A DNA stretch of 64,000 nucleotides, taken from Streptomyces griseiscabiei (GTDB lineage Bacteria > Actinomycetota > Actinomycetes > Streptomycetales > Streptomycetaceae). The stretch is taken from contig NZ_JAGJBZ010000002.1 of the NCBI RefSeq assembly GCF_020010925.1, positions 1,054,001 through 1,118,000 on the forward strand, read 5' to 3'. How positions within the stretch are numbered: the stretch's first letter is position 1; every line of letters starts with the position of its first letter. This document shows positions 52,312-61,718 of the stretch, piece after piece. The position numbers and the translations under genes were made by a program. The notes beneath the pieces were generated by a model, which saw only the letters and a list, made by a program, of their open reading frames with translations, was not told where the DNA came from and made no database searches.

Positions 52312-53535
52312 ATGGGATTCCATGTCGACTCCGAGGCCGGGCGCCTGCGCCGCGTCATCCTGCACCGGCCCGATCTTGAGCTCAAGAGGCTCACCCCCAG
52401 CAACAAGGACGCGCTGCTCTTCGACGACGTGCTGTGGGTGCGCCGGGCGCGCGCCGAGCACGACGGATTCGCCGATGTGCTGCGCGACAGGGGCGTCGCC
52501 GTCCACCTCTTCGGCGACCTCCTCACCGACGTGATGCGCGTCCCCCAGGCCCGGGAGCTCGTCCTCGACCGCGTCTTCGACGAGAAGGAGTACGGCCCGC
52601 TCGCCACGGACCACCTCCGGGCCGCCTTCGAATCGCTGCCCCTGGCCGAGCTGGTCGAGGCGCTGATCGGCGGCATGACCAAGCGCGAGTTCCTCGCCGC
52701 CCACATGGAGCCGGCCTCCGTCCGCTTCCATGTCATGGAACTCGACGAGTTCCTCCTCGACCCGCTCCCCAACCACCTCTTCACCCGCGACACCTCCGCC
52801 TGGATCTACGACGGGGTCTCCATCAACGCCATGCGCTGGCCCGCCCGTCAGCGTGAGACGGTCCACTTCGAGGCGATCTACCGTCACCACCCGCTCTTCC
52901 GCGCCGAGACGTTCCATGTCTGGTCGGAGGGGCAGGCCGACTATCCGTCCACCATCGAGGGCGGCGACGTCCTCGTCATCGGCAACGGCGCCGTCCTCAT
53001 CGGCATGAGCGAGCGCACCACGCCCCAGGCCGTCGAGATGCTCGCCCACAAGCTCTTCGCCGCAGGCTCCGCGCAGACCATCGTGGCCCTCGACATGCCG
53101 AAGCGCCGGGCCTTCATGCACCTCGACACCGTCATGACCATGGTCAACGGCGACACCTTCACCCAGTACGCCGGACTCGGCATGCTCCGCTCGTACACCA
53201 TCGAACCCGGCGTCGGCGAGAAGGAGCTCAAGGTCACCGACCATCCGCCGGAGCACATGTACCGCGCGATCGCCGCCGCGCTCGGCCTCGACTCCATCCG
53301 GGTGCTGACCGCCACGCAGGACGTGCACGCCGCCGAGCGGGAGCAGTGGGACGACGGCTGCAACGTCCTGGCCGTCGAGCCCGGCGTCGTCGTCGCCTAC
53401 GAGCGCAACGCCACCACCAACACGCATCTGCGCAAACAGGGCATCGAGGTGATCGAGATCCCCGGGAGCGAGCTGGGCCGGGGGAGGGGTGGTCCGCGCT
53501 GTATGAGCTGCCCGGTGGAGAGAGCGCCGGTGTGA
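52312..53535 (+). CDS. arcA: Arginine deiminase
   Basis: This 407-residue enzyme converts arginine to citrulline and ammonia. Motifs of the guanidino-modifying family are present: [13 protein letters not shown] (about 158-170), [23 protein letters not shown], the catalytic-His region [12 protein letters not shown], and the nucleophile Cys in [11 protein letters not shown] near the C-terminus. ATG 52312 is chosen at the conserved [10 protein letters not shown] start with AGGATGAGG upstream; an earlier in-frame ATG at 52228 is possible. Ornithine carbamoyltransferase follows after 96 bases. No carbamate kinase gene is in the window. Confidence 0.95.
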   Translation: MGFHVDSEAGRLRRVILHRPDLELKRLTPSNKDALLFDDVLWVRRARAEHDGFADVLRDRGVAVHLFGDLLTDVMRVPQARELVLDRVFDEKEYGPLATDHLRAAFESLPLAELVEALIGGMTKREFLAAHMEPASVRFHVMELDEFLLDPLPNHLFTRDTSAWIYDGVSINAMRWPARQRETVHFEAIYRHHPLFRAETFHVWSEGQADYPSTIEGGDVLVIGNGAVLIGMSERTTPQAVEMLAHKLFAAGSAQTIVALDMPKRRAFMHLDTVMTMVNGDTFTQYAGLGMLRSYTIEPGVGEKELKVTDHPPEHMYRAIAAALGLDSIRVLTATQDVHAAEREQWDDGCNVLAVEPGVVVAYERNATTNTHLRKQGIEVIEIPGSELGRGRGGPRCMSCPVERAPV

Positions 53536-53631
53536 CCGTATGAACGATGCGACCGTATAGAAATGTGGAACATCGTATAGACTTCCAGCCTTCCCGATGC
53601 TGTCCCTGTCCCGCCGACCCAGGAGCGCCCC

Positions 53632-54639
53632 ATGGCGACCGTTCCCCACGCCCTCGCCGGGCGCCACTTCCTCAAGGAGCTGGACTTCACCGCGGAGGAG
53701 TTCCGCGGGCTGATCGAGCTCGCCGTGGAGCTGAAGGCGGCGAAGAAGGCCGGGACGGAGACCCAGCGGCTGCGGGGCCGGAACATCGCGCTCGTCTTCG
53801 AGAAGACCTCGACGCGCACCCGCTGCGCGTTCGAGGTCGCCGCGGCCGACCAGGGCGCCCGGACGGTGTACCTGGACCCGTCCGGCTCGCAGATGGGCCA
53901 CAAGGAGTCGGTGAAGGACACCGCACGGGTGCTCGGCCGGATGTTCGACGCGATCGAGTACCGCGGCGACAGCCAGGCGAACGTCGAGGAGCTGGCCGCG
54001 TACGCCGGTGTGCCGGTCTACAACGGCCTCACCGACGACTGGCACCCCACCCAGATGCTGGCCGACATGATGACCATGACCGAGCACAGCGACAAGCCGC
54101 TCGGCGCGATGGCCTTCGCGTACCTCGGTGACGCCCGCTTCAACATGGGTAACTCGTACCTGGTCACCGGGGCCCTGCTCGGCATGGACGTCCGGATCGT
54201 CGCCCCGCGGGCCTACTGGCCGGCCGAGGAGATCGTGACCCACGCGCGCAAGCTCGCGGAGATCAGCGGGGCGCGGATCACGCTCACCGAGCACATCCAC
54301 GACGGCGTCGAGGGCGCCGACTTCGTTGCCACCGACGTCTGGGTGTCGATGGGGGAGCCCAAGGAGGTCTGGGACGAGCGGATCGGGGCGCTGTCCCCGT
54401 ACGCGGTGACCATGGACGTGCTGCGGGCCACCGGCAACCCGGACGTGAAGTTCCTGCACTGCCTGCCGGCCTTCCACGACCTCGGCACGAAGGTGGGGCG
54501 CGAGATCCATGAGCTGCACGGGCTGGACTCGCTGGAGGTGACGGACGAGGTGTTCGAGTCGGCGCACTCCGTCGTCTTCGACGAGTCGGAGAACCGTCTG
54601 CACACGATCAAGGCGGTCCTGGTGGCGACGCTGGCGTGA
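53632..54639 (+). CDS. arcB: Ornithine carbamoyltransferase
   Basis: This 335-residue enzyme interconverts citrulline and ornithine plus carbamoyl phosphate. The carbamoyl-phosphate site STRTRCAF (about 60-67), [12 protein letters not shown] (about 137) and the ornithine/catalytic HCLPAFHD (about 283) are intact. Next to arcA it is more likely the catabolic arginine-deiminase enzyme (ArcB) than the biosynthetic ArgF. The 96-base gap before it holds three spaced CGTAT motifs, suggesting its own regulated promoter. Confidence 0.94.
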   Translation: MATVPHALAGRHFLKELDFTAEEFRGLIELAVELKAAKKAGTETQRLRGRNIALVFEKTSTRTRCAFEVAAADQGARTVYLDPSGSQMGHKESVKDTARVLGRMFDAIEYRGDSQANVEELAAYAGVPVYNGLTDDWHPTQMLADMMTMTEHSDKPLGAMAFAYLGDARFNMGNSYLVTGALLGMDVRIVAPRAYWPAEEIVTHARKLAEISGARITLTEHIHDGVEGADFVATDVWVSMGEPKEVWDERIGALSPYAVTMDVLRATGNPDVKFLHCLPAFHDLGTKVGREIHELHGLDSLEVTDEVFESAHSVVFDESENRLHTIKAVLVATLA

Positions 54640-54650
54640 GCCCTGGGTCT

Positions 54651-54698
54651 GAGGCTCCGGAGGTGCCTGCGGCAGAGGCTCCGGCGGTGCCTGCGGCG
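54651..54698. repeat. 24-bp tandem repeat after arcB
   Basis: Two 24-base copies starting GAGGCTCCGG (54651-54674 and 54675-54698) differ at two positions. They begin 12 bases after the arcB stop. The stretch to 54753 is low-complexity and codes for nothing I can support. Confidence 0.7.
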
Positions 54699-54753
54699 TC
54701 CGATGCGCCCGGTGTGCCCGTCGCGCCTGCCGTGCCCGGTGCGTCCGCCGCGC

Positions 54754-55218
54754 CTACGCGTGCCGGCGCTGCGGCGGCACCGTCGGCAGCCTGAACCACA
54801 CCGCCTTGCCGGAGTCCGTGGGCCGGTGCCCGCAGGCGGAGCTGAGGGCCCGGATCAGCAGCAGGCCGCGGCCGTGCTCCTGCCAGGGGTCGGGGTCGAT
54901 GTGACCCGGGGTGGTGAGGTCGCCCGGCGGCGCCGGGTCCGGGTCGTGGACCTCCACCTTGCAGCCGGTCGGCACCAGCTCCACGACCAGCTCTATGGGC
55001 CCGTCACCGGCCGCGTGCTCGATCGCGTTCGCGACCAGTTCCGCCGTGAGCAGCTCCGCCGTGTCGCAGTCCGCCCCGTGCTCCAGCTCGGTCAGCGCCG
55101 TACGCACCAGGGCACGGGCCACGGGCACGGCCGCGGCGGTCTGCGGCAGCGCGATGCGCCAGGAGGCGGGGGCGGAGGGTTCTTGCAAGGCGGCGGATCC
55201 GTTCATGGAGCAGGTCAT
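54754..55218 (-). CDS. Anti-sigma-factor-type HATPase protein
   Basis: This 154-residue protein has a single GHKL ATPase domain of the RsbW/SpoIIAB-like type widespread in Streptomyces. The N-box LLTAELVANAIEHA (about 55-68), VEVHDPDP (about 90-97) and the short G-box EHGRGLLLIRALS (about 111-123) are present. No membrane or other domain. Such proteins bind sigma factors or anti-anti-sigma factors; partners are not nearby. The start is set at 55218 because AGGACG precedes it; 55206 is also possible. Confidence 0.87.
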   Translation of the reverse strand: MTCSMNGSAALQEPSAPASWRIALPQTAAAVPVARALVRTALTELEHGADCDTAELLTAELVANAIEHAAGDGPIELVVELVPTGCKVEVHDPDPAPPGDLTTPGHIDPDPWQEHGRGLLLIRALSSACGHRPTDSGKAVWFRLPTVPPQRRHA

Positions 55219-55558
55219 GGGTCGTCCTGCTTTCAACGTGACGAATGGTACGGCGAGGACCGGCGAAGTCGCGCGGCGGGAGCCGTGGGGGACCGTCGGC
55301 CCCGTTGCGGGCGGTCTACCCAGGGCAACGCCGCGCCGCGCCCGGCCGATCCCGTCGTTACCGGCTTGTCGAACGTCCGTGACCGAGTCACGGGCGCCTG
55401 CTCACCGCGAACAGTCCGTGCGGTGCCGTGAACCGTCCTATCGCGCACTCGTGACGACAGTCAGATATCAGTGATAACTTCGAGGGGCAGGGAAGCAAGG
55501 CCAGCAGAGGCAGGGAAGTAGCCGCAGCGCAGCGGCAGCCCCGAGGAGGCCGCCCGTC
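55219..55558. promoter_or_regulatory. Divergent promoter region with a small inverted repeat
   Basis: This 340-base gap lies between the anti-sigma-type gene and the enoyl-CoA hydratase gene. TATCA-G-TGATA occurs at 55466-55476, about 83 bases before the hydratase start, in a locally AT-rich stretch. It could be an operator for the aromatic-acid operon. Nothing else was recognised. Confidence 0.4.
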
Positions 55559-56386
55559 ATGAGTCCCTTCACCGGCTCCGCCGCCCGCACCCCCGACTGG
55601 CGACATCTGCGGTGCGCGATCACCGACGGTGTCGCCACCGTCACCCTCGCCCGCCCCGAGAAGCTCAACGCCCTCACCTTCGGCTCCTACGCCGATCTGC
55701 GCGACCTGCTCGCCGAGCTGTCCCGGGAACGGTCCGTACGGGCGCTGGTGCTGGCCGGTGACGGCCGGGGCTTCTGCTCCGGCGGGGACGTCGACGAGAT
55801 CATCGGCGCCACCCTCGCCATGGACACCGCCCAGCTGCTCGACTTCAACCGGATGACCGGCCAGGTCGTCCGGGCCGTACGCGAATGCCCGTTCCCGGTG
55901 ATCGCCGCCGTGCACGGCGTGGCCGCGGGCGCCGGCGCGGTCCTCGCCCTGGCGGCCGACTTCCGGGTGGCCGACCCGACCGCCCGCTTCTCCTTCCTCT
56001 TCACCCGCGTCGGCCTCTCCGGCGGCGACATGGGCGCCGCCTACCTCCTGCCCCGCGTCGTCGGCCTCGGCCACGCCACCCGCCTCCTCATGCTCGGCGA
56101 ACCCGTCCGCGCCCCCGAGGCCGAACGCATCGGCCTCATCAGCCGGCTCACCGACGAGGGCGGCGCCGACGAGGCCGCCCACGCCCTGGCCCGCCGCCTG
56201 GCCGAGGGCCCGGCCCTGGCATACGCCCAGACCAAGGCGCTGCTGACCGCTGAACTGGACATGCCGCTGTCGGCCGCCGTCGAACTGGACGCGGCCACCC
56301 AGGCGTTGCTGATGAACGGCGACGACTACGCCGAATTCCACGCCGCGTTCACCGAAAAACGCCCCCCGAAGTGGCAGGGCCACTGA
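55559..56386 (+). CDS. Enoyl-CoA hydratase/isomerase family protein
   Basis: This 275-residue crotonase-fold protein has its oxyanion-hole segments in ALVLAGDGRGFCSGGDVDE (about 62-80) and VHGVAAGAGAVLALAADFRV (about 117-136). Glu/Asp near LSGGDMGAAYLLPR sits where catalytic residues occur. The length is typical. The TGA stop overlaps the ATG of the next gene by one base (TGATG), so it is coupled to the monooxygenase/reductase fusion. A role in hydration or ring opening of a dearomatised aryl-CoA is likely. Confidence 0.9.
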   Translation: MSPFTGSAARTPDWRHLRCAITDGVATVTLARPEKLNALTFGSYADLRDLLAELSRERSVRALVLAGDGRGFCSGGDVDEIIGATLAMDTAQLLDFNRMTGQVVRAVRECPFPVIAAVHGVAAGAGAVLALAADFRVADPTARFSFLFTRVGLSGGDMGAAYLLPRVVGLGHATRLLMLGEPVRAPEAERIGLISRLTDEGGADEAAHALARRLAEGPALAYAQTKALLTAELDMPLSAAVELDAATQALLMNGDDYAEFHAAFTEKRPPKWQGH

Positions 56387-58776
56387 TGCGGCCCTCACTT
56401 CACGGGCAGAGCCCAGAAGCACCGGAGTCAGGGGCGCGGGGCGTTGTCGATATGCGGCTCCGCCGCGGGGCGCGACCAGCCCCCACGGACCCGCAGCCGC
56501 CGACGAACCCCACCCGTATCGCGATCATCGGCGGCGGCCCCGCCGGCCTCTACGCCGCGGCCCTCCTCAAACGCCTCGACCCCACCCGCGAGATAACCCT
56601 CTGGGAACGCAACCCCCCGGACCACACCTTCGGCTTCGGCGTGGTCCTCTCCGACGAGACCCTCGGCGGCATAGAACACGCCGACCCGACCGCCTACGAC
56701 GCTCTGCGGCCCCACTTCACCCGCTGGGACGACATCACCATCGTCCACCGGAACACCCGCCACACCTCGGGAGGCCACGGCTTCGCCGCCCTCGGCCGCC
56801 ACCGCCTCCTCCGCATCCTGCAAGACCGCTGCCGCACCCTCGGCGTGGAACTCCGCTTCGGCACCGAGGCCCCCTACCCCGCCTGGCTCTGCGAGACGTA
56901 CGACCTGGTCATCGCGGCCGACGGGGTGCACAGCGCGACCCGCGAGGCGTACGCGCAGGCGTTCCGGCCGACGGTCGAGGAACACCGGTGCCGCTACATC
57001 TGGCTCGCCGCCGACTTCGCCTTCGAGGCGTTCCGCTTCGAGATCGCCGAGACCGAGCACGGCGTGATGCAACTGCACGGCTACCCGTATGCGCCGGACG
57101 CCTCCACCGTCATCGTGGAGATGCGCGAGGAGGTGTGGCGGGCCGCCGGGCTGGACCTCGCGGACGAGCGGGAGTCGGTCGAGCGGTGCGCGAAGCTCTT
57201 CGCGGACGTGCTCGGCGGCAGGCCGCTGCGCTCCAACAACTCCACCTGGACCACCTTCCGCACGGTCGTCAACGAGCGCTGGTCGCACGGCAATCTGGTG
57301 CTGCTCGGCGACGCCGCGCACACCGCGCACTTCTCCATCGGCTCCGGTACCAAGCTGGCCGTCGAGGACGCCCTGGCGCTCGCCGCCTGCCTGGAGGAAC
57401 AGCCCGACCTGGCGACGGCGTTGACGGCGTACGAGGCGGAACGGCGCCCGGTGGTCGCCTCGACGCAGCGGGCGGCGCGGGCCAGCCTGGAGTGGTTCGA
57501 GAACATCGGGCTCCATCTCGACCAGCCCGCCCGGCAGTTCGCCTTCAACCTGCTCACCCGCAGCCGCCGCGTCACCCACGACAACCTGCGGATGCGCGAC
57601 CCGCACTTCACGGACGCGGTGGAGCGCGAGTTCGGCTGCCCGCCGGGAACGCCCCCGATGTTCACCCCGTTCCGGCTGCGCGGGCTGACCCTGCGCAACC
57701 GGGTCGTCGTCTCCCCGATGGACATGTACTCGGCGACCGACGGCGTCCCCGGCGACTTCCACCTCGTCCACCTCGGCGCCCGTGCCCTCGGCGGCGCCGG
57801 GCTCGTGATGACGGAGATGGTGTGCGTGAGCCCCGAGGGGCGGATCACCCCGGGCTGCGCGGGACTGTGGAACTCCCGGCAGGCCGAGGCATGGCGCCGC
57901 ACGGTGGCGTTCGTGCACGAGCGGGCGCCGGGCACGGCCATCGGCGTCCAGCTGGGCCACTCCGGCCGCAAGGGTTCGACCAGGCTGATGTGGGAGGGCA
58001 TGGACGAGCCGCTCGACGCGGACAACTGGCCCCTGGCGGCGGCCTCCCCGATCCCCTACAAGCCCGGCAGCCAGACGCCACGCGCCCTCTCCCGTGCTCA
58101 ACTCACCGACATCCGGGAGCAGTTCACCGCGGCCGCCGTGCGCGCCGCCCGCAGCGGCTTCGATCTCCTCGAACTCCACTGCGCCCACGGCTACTTGCTC
58201 TCCGGCTTCCTCTCCCCGCTGACGAACCACCGCACCGACCGCTACGGCGGCCCGCTCGACCACCGGCTGCGCTACCCCCTGGAGGTCTTCGACGCCGTAC
58301 GGGCGGTGTGGCCGGAGGACCGCCCCATGACCGTCCGGGTCTCGGCCACGGACTGGGCCGCCGGCGGGACGACGGCCGAGGACGCCGTGGCGATCGCCCG
58401 TGCCTTCGCCGCGCACGGCGCCGACGCGATCGACGTCTCGACCGGGCAGGTCGTCGCCGACGAGCACCCCGAGTACGGCCGCTCGTACCAGACCCCGTTC
58501 GCGGACCGGATCCGGCACGAGGCGGGCGTCCCGGTGATCGCCGTCGGCGCCATCTCCTCCTGGGACGACGTCAACTCCCTGATCCTGGCGGGCCGTACGG
58601 ACCTCTGCGCCCTCGGCCGCCCCCACCTGTACGACCCGCACTGGACCCTCCACGCGGCGGCGGAACAGTCCTACGAGGGCCCGGGCGTGACCTGGCCCGC
58701 CCCCTACCGCGCCGGCAGCCGCCGCCCCAACACAGGCCGCACGGACGCCCCCAAGCCACGGCTGACCCTGTCCTAG
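56386..58776 (+). CDS. Aryl-CoA monooxygenase/old-yellow-enzyme fusion (salicylyl-CoA 5-hydroxylase type)
   Basis: This 796-residue two-domain flavoenzyme has an N-terminal FAD monooxygenase with IAIIGGGPAGLYAAAL (about 45-60), an Asp-containing VIAADGVHS and LLGDAAHTAHFS (about 306-317). The C-terminal old-yellow-enzyme domain (about 426-775) shows NRVVVSPMDMYSA, VQLGHSGRKGS and ELHCAHGYLLSGFLSPLTN. The layout equals bifunctional salicylyl-CoA 5-hydroxylase/oxidoreductase and 2-aminobenzoyl-CoA monooxygenase/reductase. The first 45 residues overlap a dispersed repeat (56431-56488). The ATG at 56452 lies inside it and is an alternative start. Confidence 0.9.
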   Translation: MRPSLHGQSPEAPESGARGVVDMRLRRGARPAPTDPQPPTNPTRIAIIGGGPAGLYAAALLKRLDPTREITLWERNPPDHTFGFGVVLSDETLGGIEHADPTAYDALRPHFTRWDDITIVHRNTRHTSGGHGFAALGRHRLLRILQDRCRTLGVELRFGTEAPYPAWLCETYDLVIAADGVHSATREAYAQAFRPTVEEHRCRYIWLAADFAFEAFRFEIAETEHGVMQLHGYPYAPDASTVIVEMREEVWRAAGLDLADERESVERCAKLFADVLGGRPLRSNNSTWTTFRTVVNERWSHGNLVLLGDAAHTAHFSIGSGTKLAVEDALALAACLEEQPDLATALTAYEAERRPVVASTQRAARASLEWFENIGLHLDQPARQFAFNLLTRSRRVTHDNLRMRDPHFTDAVEREFGCPPGTPPMFTPFRLRGLTLRNRVVVSPMDMYSATDGVPGDFHLVHLGARALGGAGLVMTEMVCVSPEGRITPGCAGLWNSRQAEAWRRTVAFVHERAPGTAIGVQLGHSGRKGSTRLMWEGMDEPLDADNWPLAAASPIPYKPGSQTPRALSRAQLTDIREQFTAAAVRAARSGFDLLELHCAHGYLLSGFLSPLTNHRTDRYGGPLDHRLRYPLEVFDAVRAVWPEDRPMTVRVSATDWAAGGTTAEDAVAIARAFAAHGADAIDVSTGQVVADEHPEYGRSYQTPFADRIRHEAGVPVIAVGAISSWDDVNSLILAGRTDLCALGRPHLYDPHWTLHAAAEQSYEGPGVTWPAPYRAGSRRPNTGRTDAPKPRLTLS
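56431..56488. repeat. Dispersed GGGGCGCGGGG...GACCAGCCCCCACG repeat inside an N-terminus
   Basis: The wording (GGGGCGCGGGG, GTCGATATGCGGCTCCGCCG, GCGACCAGCCCC) is that of an intergenic Streptomyces repeat. Here it lies within the first codons of the fusion enzyme or its leader, depending on the start used. Confidence 0.6.
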
Positions 58777-58981
58777 GGCCTGGGCGGGCCGTCGGCGGGC
58801 CCGAAATCCGGTGGAGCGGCACCGCCGTGCGCCACTACCGTGCTGCCGAACCGAGTCGTCTGGGCAAGGACGTGCCGTTGTACACCGTGTGAGACCCCCC
58901 GAGCGCTGATCTGTCGCGCGCCGCACCTGTGCGCCGCGCTGCTTCCTGCTGCGGACTTCTCACTGAAACCGGTGTACTTCT

Positions 58982-59530
58982 GTGCTCACCACCTGGGTGG
59001 TCATGCCCACCTGCCTGCCGCTCGTCCGGCGTCGCTGCCACACATGCGGGTCCGACCGCTTCCGGGCCGACGGCAGGTTTCGCGTCAACGCCCACCACAA
59101 ACTCCTCGACGCCTGGCTCCTCGTCCTGTGCGCCGGGTGCGGGGAGACGGCGAAACTCACGGTCCTGGAGCGCGCGAACGTACGCTCCGTACGGCCCGGA
59201 CTGCTGGACCGCATGCACGCCAACGACCCTTCCCTGGCGGCCGAACTGCTCCGGCATCCGGTCCTGCTGCGGCGCAACCGTGTCGCCCTGGACTGGGGCG
59301 GCGCCTGGCGTCTGGACACCGGCGGAACGGATCAGCTGGACCATGAGGTGCTCGACGTCTCGGTCCGCTTCGCGGCGCGGATCCCGGTCCGCCCGGTGCG
59401 CCTGATCGCCGAAGGCTGCGGACTGCGACGGGCCGACGTCGAGCGACTGATCACGGACGGGAGACTCGTCTCGACGGTCCGGCTGAACGGCCGGGTCTCC
59501 GGCGACTTCACCTTCACGCTCAAGCGCTGA
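58982..59530 (+). CDS. DUF1062 protein
   Basis: This 182-residue protein starts with GTG. Zinc-finger-like cysteine pairs lie in CHTCGSDRF (about 19-27) and CAGCGE (about 50-55). Conserved VNAHHKLLDAWLLVL lies between them. The C-terminal half contains GLRRADVERLITDGRL, reminiscent of an S4-like RNA-binding element. It matches the DUF1062 family, function unknown. The 205 bases before it contain no recognised gene. A strong terminator follows. Confidence 0.82.
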   Translation: MLTTWVVMPTCLPLVRRRCHTCGSDRFRADGRFRVNAHHKLLDAWLLVLCAGCGETAKLTVLERANVRSVRPGLLDRMHANDPSLAAELLRHPVLLRRNRVALDWGGAWRLDTGGTDQLDHEVLDVSVRFAARIPVRPVRLIAEGCGLRRADVERLITDGRLVSTVRLNGRVSGDFTFTLKR

Positions 59531-59533
59531 GCC

Positions 59534-59573
59534 CTCCCCGCGACGCCCTGTCCGGGGAGGGCGTCGCGGGGAG
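59534..59573. terminator. Bidirectional hairpin terminator
   Basis: Perfect 16-base arms lie at 59534-59549 and 59558-59573 with an eight-base loop. It is between the convergent DUF1062 gene and cysN. Confidence 0.85.
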
Positions 59574-59589
59574 GTGGAGGGCGTGACCG

Positions 59590-60813
59590 CTACGGCAGTT
59601 CCGCCATCCCCGCCGTCAGCGTCGCCCCGTCCGCCGGGTCGACCAGGATGAACGCGCCCGTCCGCCGCACCGCCGCGTAGGCGTCCAGCGCCAGCGGCTC
59701 CGCCGTGCGCAGCACGATCCGGCCCAGGTCGTTCGTGGTCAGCTCGGGGGACGCGCCGAGGTCCCTGACGATCGCCTTCACGGTGCGGGTGGTGTGGCGG
59801 AGCAGGACGCGGTCGCCCACCCGGAGGGGCCGCTCCGCGAGATGGCAGACCGCCGCCCGGACGTCCCGCGTCAGCGTCGGCGCGTCCGGCGCGTCCGGTC
59901 CGCCCGCCGTGATCATGTCCCCGCGGGAGATGTCCCGCTGGTCCGCCAGCCGCACACTGATCGACTGCGGCGCGTACGCGGCCCGCGCCGCCTCGCCCAG
60001 GACGTCGATCCCCGTGATCTCGGAGGTCTCCCCGGACGGCTGCACGGTCACCCGGTCACCCACCCGCAGCGCCCCCGACACCAACTGCCCCGCGTAGTGC
60101 CGGACTTCACCGTGCCGGATCACATACTGCACCGGGAAGCGGACCGGCGCGTCGGCCGCCGCCACGCCCACCGGCACGGTCTCCAGGAACTCGAGAAGCG
60201 CCGGGCCGTCGTACCAGTCCGTCCGCCCGGACCGCTCGACGACGTTGTCACCGGCCAGCGCCGAGACCGGGATCGGTGTGAAGCCGGGCAGCCCCAGCTC
60301 GTCCGCGTGGCGCCCGAAGTCCTCGACGATCCGCCGGAACTCCTTCTCCTCGTACCCGACGAGGTCCATCTTGTTGACCGCGAGGACCACGTGCGGCACC
60401 CGCAGCAGCGCGGCGACGCCCGCGTGCCGCAGCGTCTGCTCGACCACGCCGTTGCGGGCGTCGACCAGGATGATCGCCAGCTCGGCGGTGGAGGCGCCGG
60501 TGACCATGTTGCGGGTGTACTGCACATGGCCGGGGGTGTCGGCGAGGATGAACCGGCGCTTGGCGGTGGCGAAGTAGCGGTAGGCCACGTCGATGGTGAT
60601 GCCCTGCTCGCGCTCGGCCCGCAGCCCGTCGGTGAGCAGGGCGAGGTCCGGGGTGTCCTGGCCACGGCTCGCCGAGGCCCGCTCCACGGCCTCCAACTGG
60701 TCCGCCAGCACCGACTTGGAGTCGTGCAGCAGCCGCCCGACGAGGGTGGACTTGCCGTCGTCGACCGAACCGGCGGTCGCGAAGCGCAGGGTGTCGATGG
60801 TCATCGTGCTCAT
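59590..60813 (-). CDS. cysN: Sulfate adenylyltransferase large subunit (GTPase)
   Basis: This 407-residue elongation-factor-like GTPase has a G1 loop GSVDDGKST (15-23), G3 DTPGHVQYTRN (about 92) and G4 NKMDLVGY (about 146), then two beta-barrel domains. With CysD it makes APS from ATP and sulfate, driven by GTP. It is shorter than the E. coli protein (about 475). It is the last gene of the operon, two bases after cysD. The absence of cysH in the operon points to PAPS for sulfation. Confidence 0.93.
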   Translation of the reverse strand: MSTMTIDTLRFATAGSVDDGKSTLVGRLLHDSKSVLADQLEAVERASASRGQDTPDLALLTDGLRAEREQGITIDVAYRYFATAKRRFILADTPGHVQYTRNMVTGASTAELAIILVDARNGVVEQTLRHAGVAALLRVPHVVLAVNKMDLVGYEEKEFRRIVEDFGRHADELGLPGFTPIPVSALAGDNVVERSGRTDWYDGPALLEFLETVPVGVAAADAPVRFPVQYVIRHGEVRHYAGQLVSGALRVGDRVTVQPSGETSEITGIDVLGEAARAAYAPQSISVRLADQRDISRGDMITAGGPDAPDAPTLTRDVRAAVCHLAERPLRVGDRVLLRHTTRTVKAIVRDLGASPELTTNDLGRIVLRTAEPLALDAYAAVRRTGAFILVDPADGATLTAGMAELP

Positions 60814-60815
60814 GC

Positions 60816-61718
60816 CTAGAAATACCCCTCGCGCTTACGGTCCTCCATCGCGGCCTCGGACATCTTGTCGTCCGCGCGCGTCGCGCCCCGCTCGGTCAGC
60901 CGGGAGGCCGCGATCTCGGCGATGACCTGGTCCAGCGTCACCGCGTCCGAGTCCACGGCGCCCGTGCAGGACATGTCACCGACCGTCCGGTACCGCACCT
61001 GCCGCTTCTCGACCGTCTCGCCGCCCTTCGGGCCGCCCCACTCACCGGCGGTCAGCCACATCCCGCCCCGCATGAACACCTCGCGGTGATGGGCGAAGTA
61101 GATCTCCGGCAGCTCGATGCCCTCACGGGCGATGTACTGCCAGACGTCCAGCTCGGTCCAGTTGGAGAGCGGGAAGACACGCACATGCTCACCGGGAGCG
61201 TGCCGCCCGTTGTACAGGTTCCACAACTCCGGCCGCTGCCGCCGCGGGTCCCACTGCGAGAACTCGTCCCGCAGCGAGAACACCCGCTCCTTGGCGCGCG
61301 CCTTCTCCTCGTCCCGGCGCCCGCCGCCGAAGACCGCGTCGAACCGCTCCGCCTGGATCCTCTCCGTCAACGGCACGGTCTGCAGCGGATTCCGCGTCCC
61401 GTCCGGCCGCTCCCGCAGCACCCCCCGGTCGATGTAGTCCTGCACCGAGGCGACATGCAGCCGCAGCCCGTGCGCGGCCACCGTACGGTCGCGGTACTCC
61501 AGCACCTCGGGGAAGTTGTGCCCGGTGTCCACGTGCAGCAGCGAGAACGGCACGGGCGCGGGCGTGAACGCCTTCAGTGCCAGGTGCAGCATGACGATGG
61601 AGTCCTTGCCGCCGGAGAAGAGGATCACCGGCCGCTCGAACTCACCCGCCACCTCACGGAAGATATGGACCGCCTCCGACTCCAGCGCGTCCAGATGGGA
61701 CAGGACGGGGGCGGTCAT
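60816..61718 (-). CDS. cysD: Sulfate adenylyltransferase small subunit
   Basis: This 300-residue PP-loop ATPase has SGGKDSIVMLHLALKAF (about 32-48), HVDTGHNFPEVLEYRD and GGRRDEEKARAKER. The C-terminus ends DRKREGYF as in CysD proteins. It is the catalytic subunit of ATP sulfurylase. Start ATG 61718 overlaps the cysC stop by four bases (ATGA); cysN follows after two bases. Confidence 0.94.
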   Translation of the reverse strand: MTAPVLSHLDALESEAVHIFREVAGEFERPVILFSGGKDSIVMLHLALKAFTPAPVPFSLLHVDTGHNFPEVLEYRDRTVAAHGLRLHVASVQDYIDRGVLRERPDGTRNPLQTVPLTERIQAERFDAVFGGGRRDEEKARAKERVFSLRDEFSQWDPRRQRPELWNLYNGRHAPGEHVRVFPLSNWTELDVWQYIAREGIELPEIYFAHHREVFMRGGMWLTAGEWGGPKGGETVEKRQVRYRTVGDMSCTGAVDSDAVTLDQVIAEIAASRLTERGATRADDKMSEAAMEDRKREGYF

